From Pelagihabitans sp947500445 (GTDB taxonomy: Bacteria > Bacteroidota > Bacteroidia > Flavobacteriales > Flavobacteriaceae): a stretch of 64,000 bases of DNA. This document shows positions 10,401 to 19,563 of this stretch, one piece after another. The stretch lies in NCBI RefSeq assembly GCF_050589625.1, contig NZ_JBNGOP010000025.1, positions 1 to 64,000 on the forward strand, read 5' to 3'. Every line of letters begins with the position of its first letter. Within the stretch, counting starts at the first letter, position 1. A model generated the notes under the pieces. It saw only the letters and a program-made list of their open reading frames with translations. It did not search any database and was not told the origin of the DNA. A program made the position numbers and the translations under genes.

Positions 10401-10965
10401 AGCGGAATTCAACAATTCCCTGTTCGGGATTACCTCCGCGGCAGAGCAACAGGCCGATAGCGCCGCCAATTACATTTTAGGGGACTATGGGAGTCTTTAT
10501 AACGGATCGGTGCTCATGAACATCTTAAAATTCGAAAACCTGGACCTCTGCAGCATCGGTATGGTAAACGCCCCGACGAACGACCCTGCCTATGAGGAGA
10601 TCATTCTTATGGACGTCAGCAAACGTTTTTATAAAAAATGCATTGTTAAGAACGATACCCTTAAAGGGGCTATTTTAATGGGGGATAAAAACGAGTTTGC
10701 CGAATTCAAGCGGCTTATCGAAGAAGAGATCGAACTTTCCGAAAAACGCAACGAACTATTAAGGGGAACATCGAATACCGTTCCCTTAAAGGGCAAATTG
10801 CTCTGTTCCTGTAGCCAAGTGGGCGAAGGAAACATTATGGATGCCATAGCCGAGGGCTGTAGTTCCTTTAAAACGCTCTGTTCCCAGACGGGGGCAGGCT
10901 TGGGCTGTGGAAGCTGTAAACCGGAAATTAAAGCGATTATGGACAAACAGTTACAGTTAAATTGA
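7435..10965 (+). CDS. assimilatory nitrate reductase, molybdopterin-FAD-[2Fe-2S] fusion
   Basis: An 1176-aa cytoplasmic reductase, probably reducing nitrate to nitrite. Residues 11-46 hold the [4Fe-4S] signature (C11, C14, C18, C46). The molybdopterin oxidoreductase core and dinucleotide-binding domain extend to about 700. From about 707 a pyridine-nucleotide-disulfide-oxidoreductase module follows, with FAD and NAD glycine motifs (VIGAGAAAYRF; VIVGGGLLGLELA near 852). A BFD-like [2Fe-2S] domain closes the protein (CSCSQVGEG, later GCGSC). The upstream ATG at 7363 adds an unrelated leader, so ATG 7435 just before MQKKKTKK is used. The next gene lies 87 bp downstream in the same direction and may be its redox partner. 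Nitrate specificity rests on family architecture. Confidence 0.85.
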   Translation: MQKKKTKKTICSYCGVGCGILVDIDNKGALTVSGDPDYPANKGMLCTKGRNLNYVAQDTTDRILHPQMRWGRNHPMQKVSWDTAFERAAAVFKSIIAKHGPDSVGFYVSGQCLTEEYYLANKLTKGFIGTNNIDTNSRLCMSSAVVGYKKTIGEDSVPISYEDIELADCFLIAGANPAWCHPILYRRLEQRKADRPEIKVIVVDPRKTQTAAAADLHLQILPGTDVFLFNAIARWLIEKRKTDTAFIKKHTVNFEAVKTAAFSLSIRQAAEKCGIPASEIRKAAQYIGEASKFLSMWTMGLNQSVIGVSKNVSLLNLSLLTGQIGKPGCGPFSLTGQPNAMGGREVGGMANLLAAHKDLGNAVHRKEVSDFWGGEALIKGEPGYTATEMFDALEKGTLKAIWIICTNPVVSMPNVHKVERALKNAAFVVVQDISHNSETTKFADLLLPAAGWLEKEGTMTNSERRISYLPKMIDAPGAALPDVEILWRFAQAMGYKGFDYGNASEVYDEHCLLTKGTNIDISGLSYERLKNEGSFQWPVPHPTHPGTPRLFTDMKFHTNDEKAHFNAPLKMENQSETTDADYPLILNTGRVRDQWHTRTKTGKVKRLLTHIPEPYLEMNKIDAHLRKLKEDDIAVIKSRRGEVRVKVKVGYDIREKVVFLPMHWGKILNNDFGRANNITNDIVDPVSKEPDFKYCAVQVSKYVKPNQKIVVIGAGAAAYRFIQSYREKNKKDELHVFSKENDPFYNRVLLPEYVSDELSWEALEKLKKGELQKLNVQLHPGIGITAVDAAQKTVTDTNGTSHSYDILVMATGSRAFVPSEVQMDLPGRFTMRERGDADKLKRYLAKTGLPPNAQHVVIVGGGLLGLELAAALKKIDINISIVQRAPRLMERQLDGIASRLLAEDVAERGIQIYFDNEVSTVFEERERSNSLKVNLKTGRSIQCNAIVYAIGTRPNIELAKQSGLQTRRGVQVNSYLQTSDPHIFALGEIAEFNNSLFGITSAAEQQADSAANYILGDYGSLYNGSVLMNILKFENLDLCSIGMVNAPTNDPAYEEIILMDVSKRFYKKCIVKNDTLKGAILMGDKNEFAEFKRLIEEEIELSEKRNELLRGTSNTVPLKGKLLCSCSQVGEGNIMDAIAEGCSSFKTLCSQTGAGLGCGSCKPEIKAIMDKQLQLN

Positions 10966-11052
10966 TACATCCCAAAACAAATTGGTAAAGGGAAGATACA
11001 TCGCTCCAAAACACAATAATGACCTTAATATAGGTCGACCAATACGAATACC

Positions 11053-12495
11053 ATGGCAATGAACGACGATTTACATCGAATTCTATTAAAGGGAGGGGTC
11101 ACCTCACCAGGGGAACTCAAGGATATCATCACCATGCTCGAAACCACCGGTTTGACGGAAATTCATTTCGGCTCGCGCCAGGACCTCTTGTTCCCTTTGG
11201 ACAGTTCCAAAGAGGAACAATTGGAAAGCATTTCTACCTTCAATGCCGATATTATCGGCGAACGCAGCTACCAGAACATTGTGTGTTCCTATGTATCCGC
11301 CGATATTTTTCAAATGACCCATTGGCTAAAAGGGTCCACCTATTTGTACATTTTGGAGGGGTTCGACTATTTGCCCCAGCTACAGATCAATATAACCGAC
11401 CCCAAGCAACGTTTGGTGCCTATCTTTAGTGGCCATTTGAACTTTATTGCTTCCGAAAGTGAGGATTATTGGTATTTGAACATCAAACTTCCCCATTGGA
11501 GCCAATCCGTCTTTTACCCGGTTCTGATCTACAGCTGGGACATCACCGCCATATCCAAGGCCATAGAGGCCATACACGAAACGGTTACCGATATCGACGA
11601 CCTGTTTTTGAGAATGAACAAGAGCTTGAGCACCAATAACAAGAACATCGAAAAAGCCTTAAAGGTGCCGTTTACCACCTTTCCCTACTACGAGGGGGTA
11701 AACCGTATGGGAATCGACCAGTATTGGCTTGGGCTGTACTGGCGCAACAATCGATACGACCTTGCTTTTTTAAAGGAGTTTTGTGGTTTTTGCCTGGACA
11801 ACAGTATCGGAAAAATTTGCATCACCCCCTGGAAATCGTTCGTAATCAAAGGCATCAAACAAGATAGCCGTCCAGAGCTGGAGCGTTTTTTAGGGCAGTG
11901 GGGCATTAATGTAAGGCATTCACAATTGGAAATGAACTGGCATGTTCCCGTAGACGATAAAGAGGCCTTGGAACTGAAAAAGTTTCTGGTCCGTAGCTTC
12001 GACCAAAACGATATCAGTACCTATGGACTCACCTTTGGTATCAGCAACGATGTGGGAAAAAGATCCCATTTTGCCGCAATCATCATCGAAAAAAACGAGG
12101 CGCCTACCCTAGTAAAGGACTTTGAAGTACGGCCAACATACAACGTACTGCATTTTCAAGATTTCGACCCGAATACGCGAAAGTATTTGACCCATGCCCA
12201 AGATGTTGATAAAATTGAACTGCCGGGCCTGCTCATGGAACTCAGTAAAATTTACTTCGATCAACTGGGAACGGTAAAAGGTCCGCAAGAAAGTGCCAAA
12301 AAAGCGGTCGAAACCACCACAAAACAGGTATACCAATGCCTATCGTGCCTTACGGTATACGATGAAACCTACGGCGATGAAAAGGCCAATATTTCTCCGG
12401 GAACCCGTTTTAACGACCTCTCGGAACAATACGTTTGCCCGGTATGCGATGCCCCAAAAAGCGAATTCCGGGAAACGGCGTTGGCGTTAACATAG
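11053..12495 (+). CDS. rubredoxin domain protein with nitrite/sulfite-reductase-like N-terminus
   Basis: A 480-aa protein. The C-terminus (about 425-475) is a rubredoxin domain with both iron ligand pairs, CLSC and CPVC. The first 400 residues show phrases typical of siroheme nitrite/sulfite reductases and CobG: a ferredoxin-like half domain (GLTEIHFGSRQDLLF) and ICITPWKSFVIKG near 255. I cannot find the four cysteines that bind the [4Fe-4S]-siroheme centre. It therefore looks like a non-catalytic fold carrying an electron-transfer domain. Its position directly after the nitrate reductase suggests it passes electrons in nitrate assimilation; this is inference. Confidence 0.7.
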   Translation: MAMNDDLHRILLKGGVTSPGELKDIITMLETTGLTEIHFGSRQDLLFPLDSSKEEQLESISTFNADIIGERSYQNIVCSYVSADIFQMTHWLKGSTYLYILEGFDYLPQLQINITDPKQRLVPIFSGHLNFIASESEDYWYLNIKLPHWSQSVFYPVLIYSWDITAISKAIEAIHETVTDIDDLFLRMNKSLSTNNKNIEKALKVPFTTFPYYEGVNRMGIDQYWLGLYWRNNRYDLAFLKEFCGFCLDNSIGKICITPWKSFVIKGIKQDSRPELERFLGQWGINVRHSQLEMNWHVPVDDKEALELKKFLVRSFDQNDISTYGLTFGISNDVGKRSHFAAIIIEKNEAPTLVKDFEVRPTYNVLHFQDFDPNTRKYLTHAQDVDKIELPGLLMELSKIYFDQLGTVKGPQESAKKAVETTTKQVYQCLSCLTVYDETYGDEKANISPGTRFNDLSEQYVCPVCDAPKSEFRETALALT

Positions 12496-12591
12496 CGGTG
12501 ACAGCCTGTCGGGAAAATAATAAACTTAGTTCTTATTACGTACTGTAGGCACAGCCCAGAAAGAATCACAAAAGACATCTGCAGCGCCAAT

Positions 12592-12622
12592 TTTACGCTT
12601 TCCTTGAATTTGGCTACTTTTA
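12592..12622 (+). promoter_or_regulatory. promoter of the LytTR regulator gene
   Basis: TTTA (12592-12595), 19 bp, and TACTTTTA (12615-12622) match the Bacteroidota consensus with one mismatch in each box. Transcription would start about 18 nt before ATG 12646. Confidence 0.5.
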
Positions 12623-12645
12623 GGCGAACAAGTCCTAAACCACAT

Positions 12646-13389
12646 ATGTTAAAAACCTCCTGCTTTATCATTGAAGATGACGTCATCGCTTTGGACTGGC
12701 TCGTTCGGACCGTACAAAAGGAGTTTCCCCAGCTAGAGGTCGTCGGAACCGCCACAAGCGTATCTGAAGCGGTAAGAGGCATTCAAAAAACCCGCCCTGC
12801 CCTCTTACTGACCGATATTGAGTTGGATCCAGGGTCCTCATTTGAGGTTTTAGAGCAGTTAGATACCCTAGAGTTTGGTATTATTTTCATCACCTCCTTT
12901 GAACAATATGCGCTGCAGGCCATTAAGCTCAGTGCTATTGATTATGTGAGTAAGCCCGTAGACGTTTCGGAACTTCGGACCGCAATATCAAAATTCACTC
13001 AAAATCAGCAGCAACAGCTGCAAATAGAAAATGTACTGGCGCACTTGAACCGAAACCAGCAACCTAAAAAGTTGGCCATTCCCACCGAACAATATGTAGA
13101 ATTGGTCGAAGTGGCTTCCATACTTTATTTTAAGGCAGAAATCAACTACTGCAGGATTTTTTTAGAGGACCAAAAACCGATTTTGGTTGCCAAAACCTTG
13201 AAAGAGTACGATTCCCTACTCGCTGATGACGACAATTTCATCCGAATCCATCAATCGCATTTGATCAACAAGAACAAGGTCAAAAAAATTATAAAATCCA
13301 AACTGCCACAGGTAATGATGTCGAACGGGGATGTGTTGAACGTCGCACGTGCCAAAAAGGGCGATTTTGAGGCACAAATGTTCCGGTGA
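12646..13389 (+). CDS. LytTR-family response regulator
   Basis: A 247-aa regulator. The receiver domain has DD at 11-12, phosphoacceptor Asp57 (LLLTDIEL) and Lys103 (YVSKPVD). A LytTR DNA-binding domain follows from about 145 (IPTEQYVELVEVASILYF onwards, with FIRIHQSHLINKNKVKKI). LytTR proteins bind short direct repeats about two helical turns apart. ATG 12646 is chosen over the frame start at 12604, because the predicted promoter lies between them. The gene is convergent with a TPR-histidine kinase (13870-16047), a natural partner. Its targets are unknown; the 21-bp direct repeats at 54855-56328 are candidate sites. Confidence 0.9.
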   Translation: MLKTSCFIIEDDVIALDWLVRTVQKEFPQLEVVGTATSVSEAVRGIQKTRPALLLTDIELDPGSSFEVLEQLDTLEFGIIFITSFEQYALQAIKLSAIDYVSKPVDVSELRTAISKFTQNQQQQLQIENVLAHLNRNQQPKKLAIPTEQYVELVEVASILYFKAEINYCRIFLEDQKPILVAKTLKEYDSLLADDDNFIRIHQSHLINKNKVKKIIKSKLPQVMMSNGDVLNVARAKKGDFEAQMFR

Positions 13390-13869
13390 TGGTTAAGTTT
13401 TGAACTGTTTTAGACCTTTGGGATACCCCCAAAAGCATAGGCCACCGATCTTGCGATACGATGGCCCTCCCAAGCACAAGGTTAAATTAACCAAGCGCAT
13501 TAGCGTTGTTCGGCACTCCACAGAACCAAACTAACGATGAATAATTAACACAGGTAAATATGCGAATATCACGTGCTATGGAAAAGCGACATGTATCGTG
13601 GAGCCCCGTTCCTGTATTATTCGGTAGAGGCGATCTATTATTTGGTATCCCTGTGGTGAAAAAAATTATACGGCGCCATTTGTAAATAAAGAAAGTGCTA
13701 TCAAAGGGAAGGTTTCGGACTTAAATATTGGATTTTTTAAAGGGAACAGCATGTTTCCTGGCAAAACCGATCTATCGTTTTTACTTTCGGCAAACAAAAA
13801 TCAAAAGAGAACGGGGGTGGAAAACCTGGTAATCACAAGTTTGGGAAAGCGGCGCCACTACAGCTGTTT
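13390..13869. other. intergenic region with a possible gene remnant
   Basis: On the plus strand, codons 13628-13870 stay open to a TAA at 13871 and read like protein (phrases WYPCGEKNYTAPFVNKES and GFFKGNSMFPGKTDLSFLLS), but there is no start and a TAG lies directly upstream. It overlaps the end of the kinase gene by a few bases. I do not recognise the family. It may be the 3' remnant of a lost gene. Confidence 0.35.
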
Positions 13870-16047
13870 TTAAGAGGTAAACAAAAGTCTGGTAGCGTAT
13901 TTTTTGTTCAACCGGGTGAACTCATATTTAATCTTAAGACGGTCGCATAGGGTTCGTATGATGGTATGCCCCAAACCAAAACTTGGTATAGTTCTTTTAA
14001 CCGATTTTTCAAGTACGAGCAAATTTTGTAGCTGTTCGGAAAACGAGTTTCGAATTTCCAATTGAACCCCTTCTCTTGTTTTAGTGACCTCAATATCGAT
14101 ACTTCCTCCCGCAACCCCGTACTTTCTTATGTTTTCGAATAGGTTGTCAAAAATAATGGAGAGCGACTCAAGATTATTTTGTGTGTACAAACTACGATCG
14201 ACCTTGTAATTTAGTTGAATATTGGAAGCTTCAAAATGGGACTCAAAAAAATTCAACCGTTCTTTGATCAAATCGTAAATATTTATTCTAGTGGTCGATA
14301 TGGCAATGTTCTCGATATTGCTTTTTATCAAGGACAAGATAATTTTGATTCGGTTCGATAATTCTTCAGTGTCCCTACTAACGTTATGGAGAATAAAGTC
14401 CAACTGCCGATCATCCAATGCTTTTGTCCTATCGATGATCTGACTCAATCCGTAGTGCATTTGATTCACTGGCTTTTTAACTTGATGCCCCAAAATCATC
14501 AACAGGTTTTCGTACTCCTTACCATACTGTTGCAGGCTTAAATTTTTTGCCAAAATGGCCTCGTTCAATTTTCGAATCTTATTGCGGTCGTTGAATATTT
14601 TATAAAGTAACAAGCTGATCAACAACAGCACGATGATCATTCCCCAAACAATCTTAAAAAAAATACTGTTCGTCTTTTTCTCTTGCACGATAATGCCTTC
14701 CTTCTCGTGTAAGAGCGCATTATTTTCGCTGATTCTTTTATTAAAGACCTTATTGTTTACATATACGTAGTTATCGACCAGCGTTTGCTTTTTTTCCTTT
14801 GCTATTCGCTGCAGGGAATCTATTGCGGTGGCCATTTCCAAACTGCGATAGTTTAAATTCCCATTGGTTTCTTGAAGCAGTTCCAAAAGCCATAAGCGGT
14901 ACGATTCGCTCAAGCCCGGTGATTCATCCATAAACGTAAACGAGTCGTCCAAAAGAAGGCGTCTTTCCGCAACAGAGCCTTTGTCAGAATCCAACACCAA
15001 TTGGATCATCTTGCCCAAATCGGAAACCAAGAATTCCCGGCTTATCAATTCCCTATCGATCATTGCGGAAAGATACCGTGGATTCCAATTGTCACGATCA
15101 ATGGGGAACAAACAGCGCATCACATTTTCCTGAATGCTTGAATCCGAAAAGGTTTCTAGCGCTCGAATAAATTGGACCCTGGCATCATCAGGGCACCCTT
15201 CTTCCTGTAATAGAACACCCTCGTAAAAAGTGTAGTAAGCAACGACCTTGGCATTATACTTTTTAGGGTTTTCCAAGACTATCGTCAAAATTTCCCGAGC
15301 CTTTTCATAACTACCCATATTGATATGCACGGAAATAACATTAAAAAGGGCATACATGGTCAGTTGATTCTCAAACTTAGGGTCACTTAAAACGACCTCC
15401 CAGAGGTCTTCCATCCCTAATCGAAAACGATTGTTGCCAAAGTAAAGATTTGCCCTTCGCAAACGTACGGCACCGTTCAAAGAATCGATTGCCAAACATT
15501 TGGAAAGATACTCCCTAGTTTGTTCATATGCTCCACGGGAATCACTTAGAGCCGCCAAACCTAAGGCGGCATGCAATGTCCAAAAATCATCATTTGCCTT
15601 CTTGGCAAACCGATACGCCTTTAAAAGATTCGCTTCTTGTAATTCGAATTCCTTAAAGTGCTTATAAAACATTGAAACACCAAAGTGTCCTATCGCTAAA
15701 TTTCTGTAGTCATCTTTTTCGGTCAAGATCAGTGCACTTTCGTAATGCCTCTTGGAAGTTTCAAAATCCATTAGTTTTTGGGAAAATCCTCCCTTAAAAA
15801 GATAATACCGAATACGGTTTTGGGTATCGGCCAAATAAAGATTTTCAGCAATTAGCGCGTCGATTTCGTGCAACCGGTCGTTCCCGTTTTTACTGAGTAG
15901 TTCTTCGCCTGTTTCCAGTAGCTTTTCAATATCGGCCGATGAAGTAGGGCGGTCATTCGCCCTTGCAGATGGGGTGTCCATCATCAAAAAAAGGAATACG
16001 GGTACCAGCAGATATTTTACTGTTACATAGAAGCCATTTTGATGCAT
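13870..16047 (-). CDS. sensor histidine kinase with periplasmic TPR-like region
   Basis: A 725-aa membrane sensor. It has an N-terminal signal sequence (VKYLLVPVFLFLMM ... SARA), a long helical TPR-like sensor region (about 40-420), and a membrane helix (about 459-482, IVWGMIIVLLLISLLLY) followed by coiled coil. The histidine-kinase core begins near 520 (LGHQVKKPVNQ, phosphoacceptor His). The ATPase domain shows an N-box (FENIRKYG) and a glycine box (SFGLGHTIIRTL). The frame is open to 16209, but the Met at 16047 gives the usual exported N-terminus. It is convergent with the LytTR regulator and divergent from the T9SS cluster. The ligand is unknown. Confidence 0.85.
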   Translation of the reverse strand: MHQNGFYVTVKYLLVPVFLFLMMDTPSARANDRPTSSADIEKLLETGEELLSKNGNDRLHEIDALIAENLYLADTQNRIRYYLFKGGFSQKLMDFETSKRHYESALILTEKDDYRNLAIGHFGVSMFYKHFKEFELQEANLLKAYRFAKKANDDFWTLHAALGLAALSDSRGAYEQTREYLSKCLAIDSLNGAVRLRRANLYFGNNRFRLGMEDLWEVVLSDPKFENQLTMYALFNVISVHINMGSYEKAREILTIVLENPKKYNAKVVAYYTFYEGVLLQEEGCPDDARVQFIRALETFSDSSIQENVMRCLFPIDRDNWNPRYLSAMIDRELISREFLVSDLGKMIQLVLDSDKGSVAERRLLLDDSFTFMDESPGLSESYRLWLLELLQETNGNLNYRSLEMATAIDSLQRIAKEKKQTLVDNYVYVNNKVFNKRISENNALLHEKEGIIVQEKKTNSIFFKIVWGMIIVLLLISLLLYKIFNDRNKIRKLNEAILAKNLSLQQYGKEYENLLMILGHQVKKPVNQMHYGLSQIIDRTKALDDRQLDFILHNVSRDTEELSNRIKIILSLIKSNIENIAISTTRINIYDLIKERLNFFESHFEASNIQLNYKVDRSLYTQNNLESLSIIFDNLFENIRKYGVAGGSIDIEVTKTREGVQLEIRNSFSEQLQNLLVLEKSVKRTIPSFGLGHTIIRTLCDRLKIKYEFTRLNKKYATRLLFTS

Positions 16048-16292
16048 GGTGAGAAGGATAGAAAAATCATTACGAACACTGGAAGGTAGCAAAAAACTTA
16101 AGGTTTTTAAAAATAAGCGGGGGCTTTTCGATATGTGGTATGGAAAAGAACCTAAAAATTCAGAAAAGGGAACATTCAAATATCGGAGCCGTTTGTTCGA
16201 ATTCTTCATGGACCATATACTATATTGCTCTGTGATCCGTTATAATATTCCCAAGCATAGCGCATATTTTACAATGTAAATGGTACTTTTCC

Positions 16293-19200
16293 ATGACAAG
16301 GTATATATATGCTTTTCTCTTATTATTATGTGTTGTCCAAAATACCAATGCCCAAGAAGAGGTATTGATACTGACCGTGAACGGTTCCGCCGAGGACGAC
16401 AGACATTTTGAGAATTTTCAAAGTCTTTTTGGCGCCACGAATACTATCTCCATATGTGATGTTTCCATTGGGCCTGCTACGAATATCCCTCCCACGACCT
16501 GTATGGCGGATCTGGCTTCGTACGATTTGGTAATGGTCCAGGGACTTTACTCTAGTTTTACGGAAGCCTTTATTGATTGGTTGATCCTTTATCTTCAGGG
16601 AGGTGGTAATCTTTTTTTTGAAATCGACCCCGCCACTATAAGTAGTCCCGGGCTTGAAAATTTGCAAGAAGACAACATCAATAGGCTCCTTGCCGGCATT
16701 GGACAGGCTTCCATAAACCTGCAGGCCCACAACGAAAGTATTACGGATAGTTCTCCGTCAATCTTGATAGATGGAAAATTATCTACCTGTATCGCGGAAC
16801 GGGTCTCTTTTTCTACCGGGGGCGAAATGGTCGGCCCCGCTCTTGATAATGCAGTTACGTTAGCCATTGGTCTGGAAGTGTATCAGGCCTATTGGGATAC
16901 TGGTTTTGGGGGAAGATTGGGAGTTGCCGCCGAGTATTATACCGCTGGGCATCCCTTGCCATCGGGAGAGTCCAATGTGGGTGCGGCACAAATGGTTTGG
17001 AACTTCATGCAGGGGGTGCCCGACTGTGTTGTTTCCAAATCCTGTCTTGGGCAAGAAATGGTTTCCAACCCGGACTTTGAAACGTTCGATACATGCCCCG
17101 ACAACTCTGGACAAGTAATTCGGTCAACCGATTGGAGGGCTCCCGTTGTACTGCCCTCCGGATCTAACGGATCGGAAGCGCCTGATTATTTTAATTCCTG
17201 CGCTCCTTTCATCCTTGGAACGGACTATGTAGGTACCACGGCAAACTATAAGGGAGGCTTAAATCCATTTTCAGGAGAAGCGTACGCCGGGATCCATACC
17301 TATATTACGGGTGGCCCTTCCAATAAGGAATATCTGGTTACGGAATTGTCCACCCCTTTAATCGCTGGTCGGGAATATCAAATTTCCTTTGTCTACAGTT
17401 TGGCAAAATCTTCCTCCTTTGCTTCGGATGCTTTGGGAATGTACTTGGGCGCGACCGAACCCAACACTTATGCTTCCGTCAACAATCATTTGACCGCGAA
17501 TCCGCAATTGGTAACTCCTGCCGGGGTCTTTATAGACAATAAAGCCAGTTGGAGCTTGGCCGCCGCGACCTACACGGCCACGGGTGGTGAACGTTTTGTA
17601 GTTATAGGTACATTTCACGATAACGTACCCGAACAAATTGGGGTCACTTCTTTCGGAGGTGCCTACTACTATATCGACGCCGTTTCAGTGCGAGAGCGAC
17701 AAGGAAATGCTACGCTGAATGCAGGCGAGGACAGCACTATAGCCTCCGGGGGGAGTACGGTGCTAATGCCCACGGCCACAGGTGGCACACCAATCTCGTA
17801 TTCGTGGAGTCCGGTCGATGGTCTTGATGATACAAGTTCGGCGAACCCCATTGCCAGTCCCAACGAAACCACCACCTATACGGTAACTGCCGATTTTGGT
17901 GGAGGCTGTTCAAGTAGCGATAGCGTAACCGTTATGGTAGACGAGCTTGAAAGCAATGGTTTTCAGAGTTGCTCCGGAATAAACAACAATTGGTACTTTG
18001 GGCTGAATGCGGGACTGTCATTTAACAATGGTACGGTCACCGCCATAACCGATGGCCAATTGTCCACCGATGAGGGAACGGCCGCCATAAGCGATAACAA
18101 TGGAGCGCTTTTGTTTTATACCGATGGAATACGGGTATACGATCGCAACGGAAATATTATGCCCAATGGGTCAGATCTTAAGGGCGGGAACAGTAGTGCA
18201 CAAAGTGCGATAATCTTGCAAAAACCAGGAACCACCGATCGGTACCTCATATTCACTTCGGAGGAAGCCGGCAATTTTAATGGCCTCCAATACTCTGAAA
18301 TCGATATGGAGTTGAATGGTGGGATGGGCGATGTAACCACTGTAAAAAATGTACAACTTGTTGAAAAAATCACCGAAAAACTAATCGCCGTACCCCATGC
18401 CAATGGAACCGATACCTGGATAATAGTACACCGATGGCAATCCAATGAATTTTTAAGTTTTTTACTGTCCCCCAGCGGAATCGATTCTGGCCCAACGATC
18501 AGTGCCGTTGGTGAAACATTGGGTATTTTGGGCAAATATGGCACCATGAAGGTGAATTCCGATGCCACGCGCATCGCAAACAGTTCCATCGATACCGGAA
18601 ACGTACAACTATTCGATTTTAATGCCGGCACAGGGCGACTCTCAAACCCGCAAACCCTGAGCGACATGTTAAAACCATACGGAATAGAATTTTCTGCGAA
18701 CAATCGGTTTTTGTATGTAGGGGAAAGCGGAAAGGCAGCCGATGGTAGCCGACTTTTTCAATACGATCTCAATGCCGGGACCATTGATGAAATACAAGGC
18801 TCACAAACGGTATTGAGCAATACGCCTCGCTCTGGAGGAGCCCTACAAATAGGGCCAGATGGTAGAATATACCATTCTGTTTTTAATCAGACTTCCTTGG
18901 GCGTTATTGCAAATCCGAATTTACTTGGAATGGCTGCGGACTATCAACAGGATGCCATTGATCTTGGTGGGAATCTGGCGAAACTGGGCTTACCTCCTTC
19001 GGTATTATGCAGCACATCTTGCACCGATATCGTACTAAACGATGCCGAAGTTCAAATAAGCATACCGAACTGTACGGAAACCAATGGATCCATTACCAAT
19101 ATCGATATTCAGGGCACTACAGAAACCGCAATTTACCAATGGTCCGATGAAAACAACACTATAGTAGGCACCTCTCCGGATTTATTGAATGTAGCGGCCG

Positions 19201-19559
19201 GAAGGTATACCCTTCTCGTGAGCGATACAGCTTGCGAAAATAGCATCGGCCCCTTTGATCTTCAGTGCGACCGATCGGCCGATCTGGAACTGCCCGTTAC
19301 CATTGCCAATACCATGACCCCCAATGGAGACGGCGCCAACGATACTTTTTATATCCAGGGTATTGAGGCCTACCCCAACAACCAATTGATCATTTACAAC
19401 CGATGGGGAAACAAGGTCTATGAAAGTGCCCCGTACAGAAACGACTGGTATGGCACCGCCAAAGGGAAAAAATTACCGGTAGCGGTGTACTACTATCAAC
19501 TGCTTTTGGGCCAACAACGGCCAGAACCCATCAATGGTTACATCAGCATACTAAAATAG
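16293..19559 (+). CDS. T9SS type B sorting domain protein (surface protein 1)
   Basis: A 1088-aa secreted protein. The signal peptide ends at NTNAQ (residue 21). A first domain (22-245) has a Rossmann-like opening VLILTVNGSAEDD. Then come a VSNPDFETF beta-sandwich-like region (250-470), a PKD-like domain (about 475-555, SYSWSPVDGLDD), a propeller-like region (about 560-905, LLFYTDGIRVYDRNGN) and a SprB-type repeat. The type-B/CHU C-terminal domain fills 1000-1088 (NTMTPNGDGANDTFYI, YNRWGNKVYES). Type-B tails are secreted by T9SS, commonly with a PorP/SprF partner, which is encoded two genes on. The following gene starts 4 bp after the stop, so they form one operon. Confidence 0.88.
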   Translation: MTRYIYAFLLLLCVVQNTNAQEEVLILTVNGSAEDDRHFENFQSLFGATNTISICDVSIGPATNIPPTTCMADLASYDLVMVQGLYSSFTEAFIDWLILYLQGGGNLFFEIDPATISSPGLENLQEDNINRLLAGIGQASINLQAHNESITDSSPSILIDGKLSTCIAERVSFSTGGEMVGPALDNAVTLAIGLEVYQAYWDTGFGGRLGVAAEYYTAGHPLPSGESNVGAAQMVWNFMQGVPDCVVSKSCLGQEMVSNPDFETFDTCPDNSGQVIRSTDWRAPVVLPSGSNGSEAPDYFNSCAPFILGTDYVGTTANYKGGLNPFSGEAYAGIHTYITGGPSNKEYLVTELSTPLIAGREYQISFVYSLAKSSSFASDALGMYLGATEPNTYASVNNHLTANPQLVTPAGVFIDNKASWSLAAATYTATGGERFVVIGTFHDNVPEQIGVTSFGGAYYYIDAVSVRERQGNATLNAGEDSTIASGGSTVLMPTATGGTPISYSWSPVDGLDDTSSANPIASPNETTTYTVTADFGGGCSSSDSVTVMVDELESNGFQSCSGINNNWYFGLNAGLSFNNGTVTAITDGQLSTDEGTAAISDNNGALLFYTDGIRVYDRNGNIMPNGSDLKGGNSSAQSAIILQKPGTTDRYLIFTSEEAGNFNGLQYSEIDMELNGGMGDVTTVKNVQLVEKITEKLIAVPHANGTDTWIIVHRWQSNEFLSFLLSPSGIDSGPTISAVGETLGILGKYGTMKVNSDATRIANSSIDTGNVQLFDFNAGTGRLSNPQTLSDMLKPYGIEFSANNRFLYVGESGKAADGSRLFQYDLNAGTIDEIQGSQTVLSNTPRSGGALQIGPDGRIYHSVFNQTSLGVIANPNLLGMAADYQQDAIDLGGNLAKLGLPPSVLCSTSCTDIVLNDAEVQISIPNCTETNGSITNIDIQGTTETAIYQWSDENNTIVGTSPDLLNVAAGRYTLLVSDTACENSIGPFDLQCDRSADLELPVTIANTMTPNGDGANDTFYIQGIEAYPNNQLIIYNRWGNKVYESAPYRNDWYGTAKGKKLPVAVYYYQLLLGQQRPEPINGYISILK

Positions 19560-19563
19560 CCCG

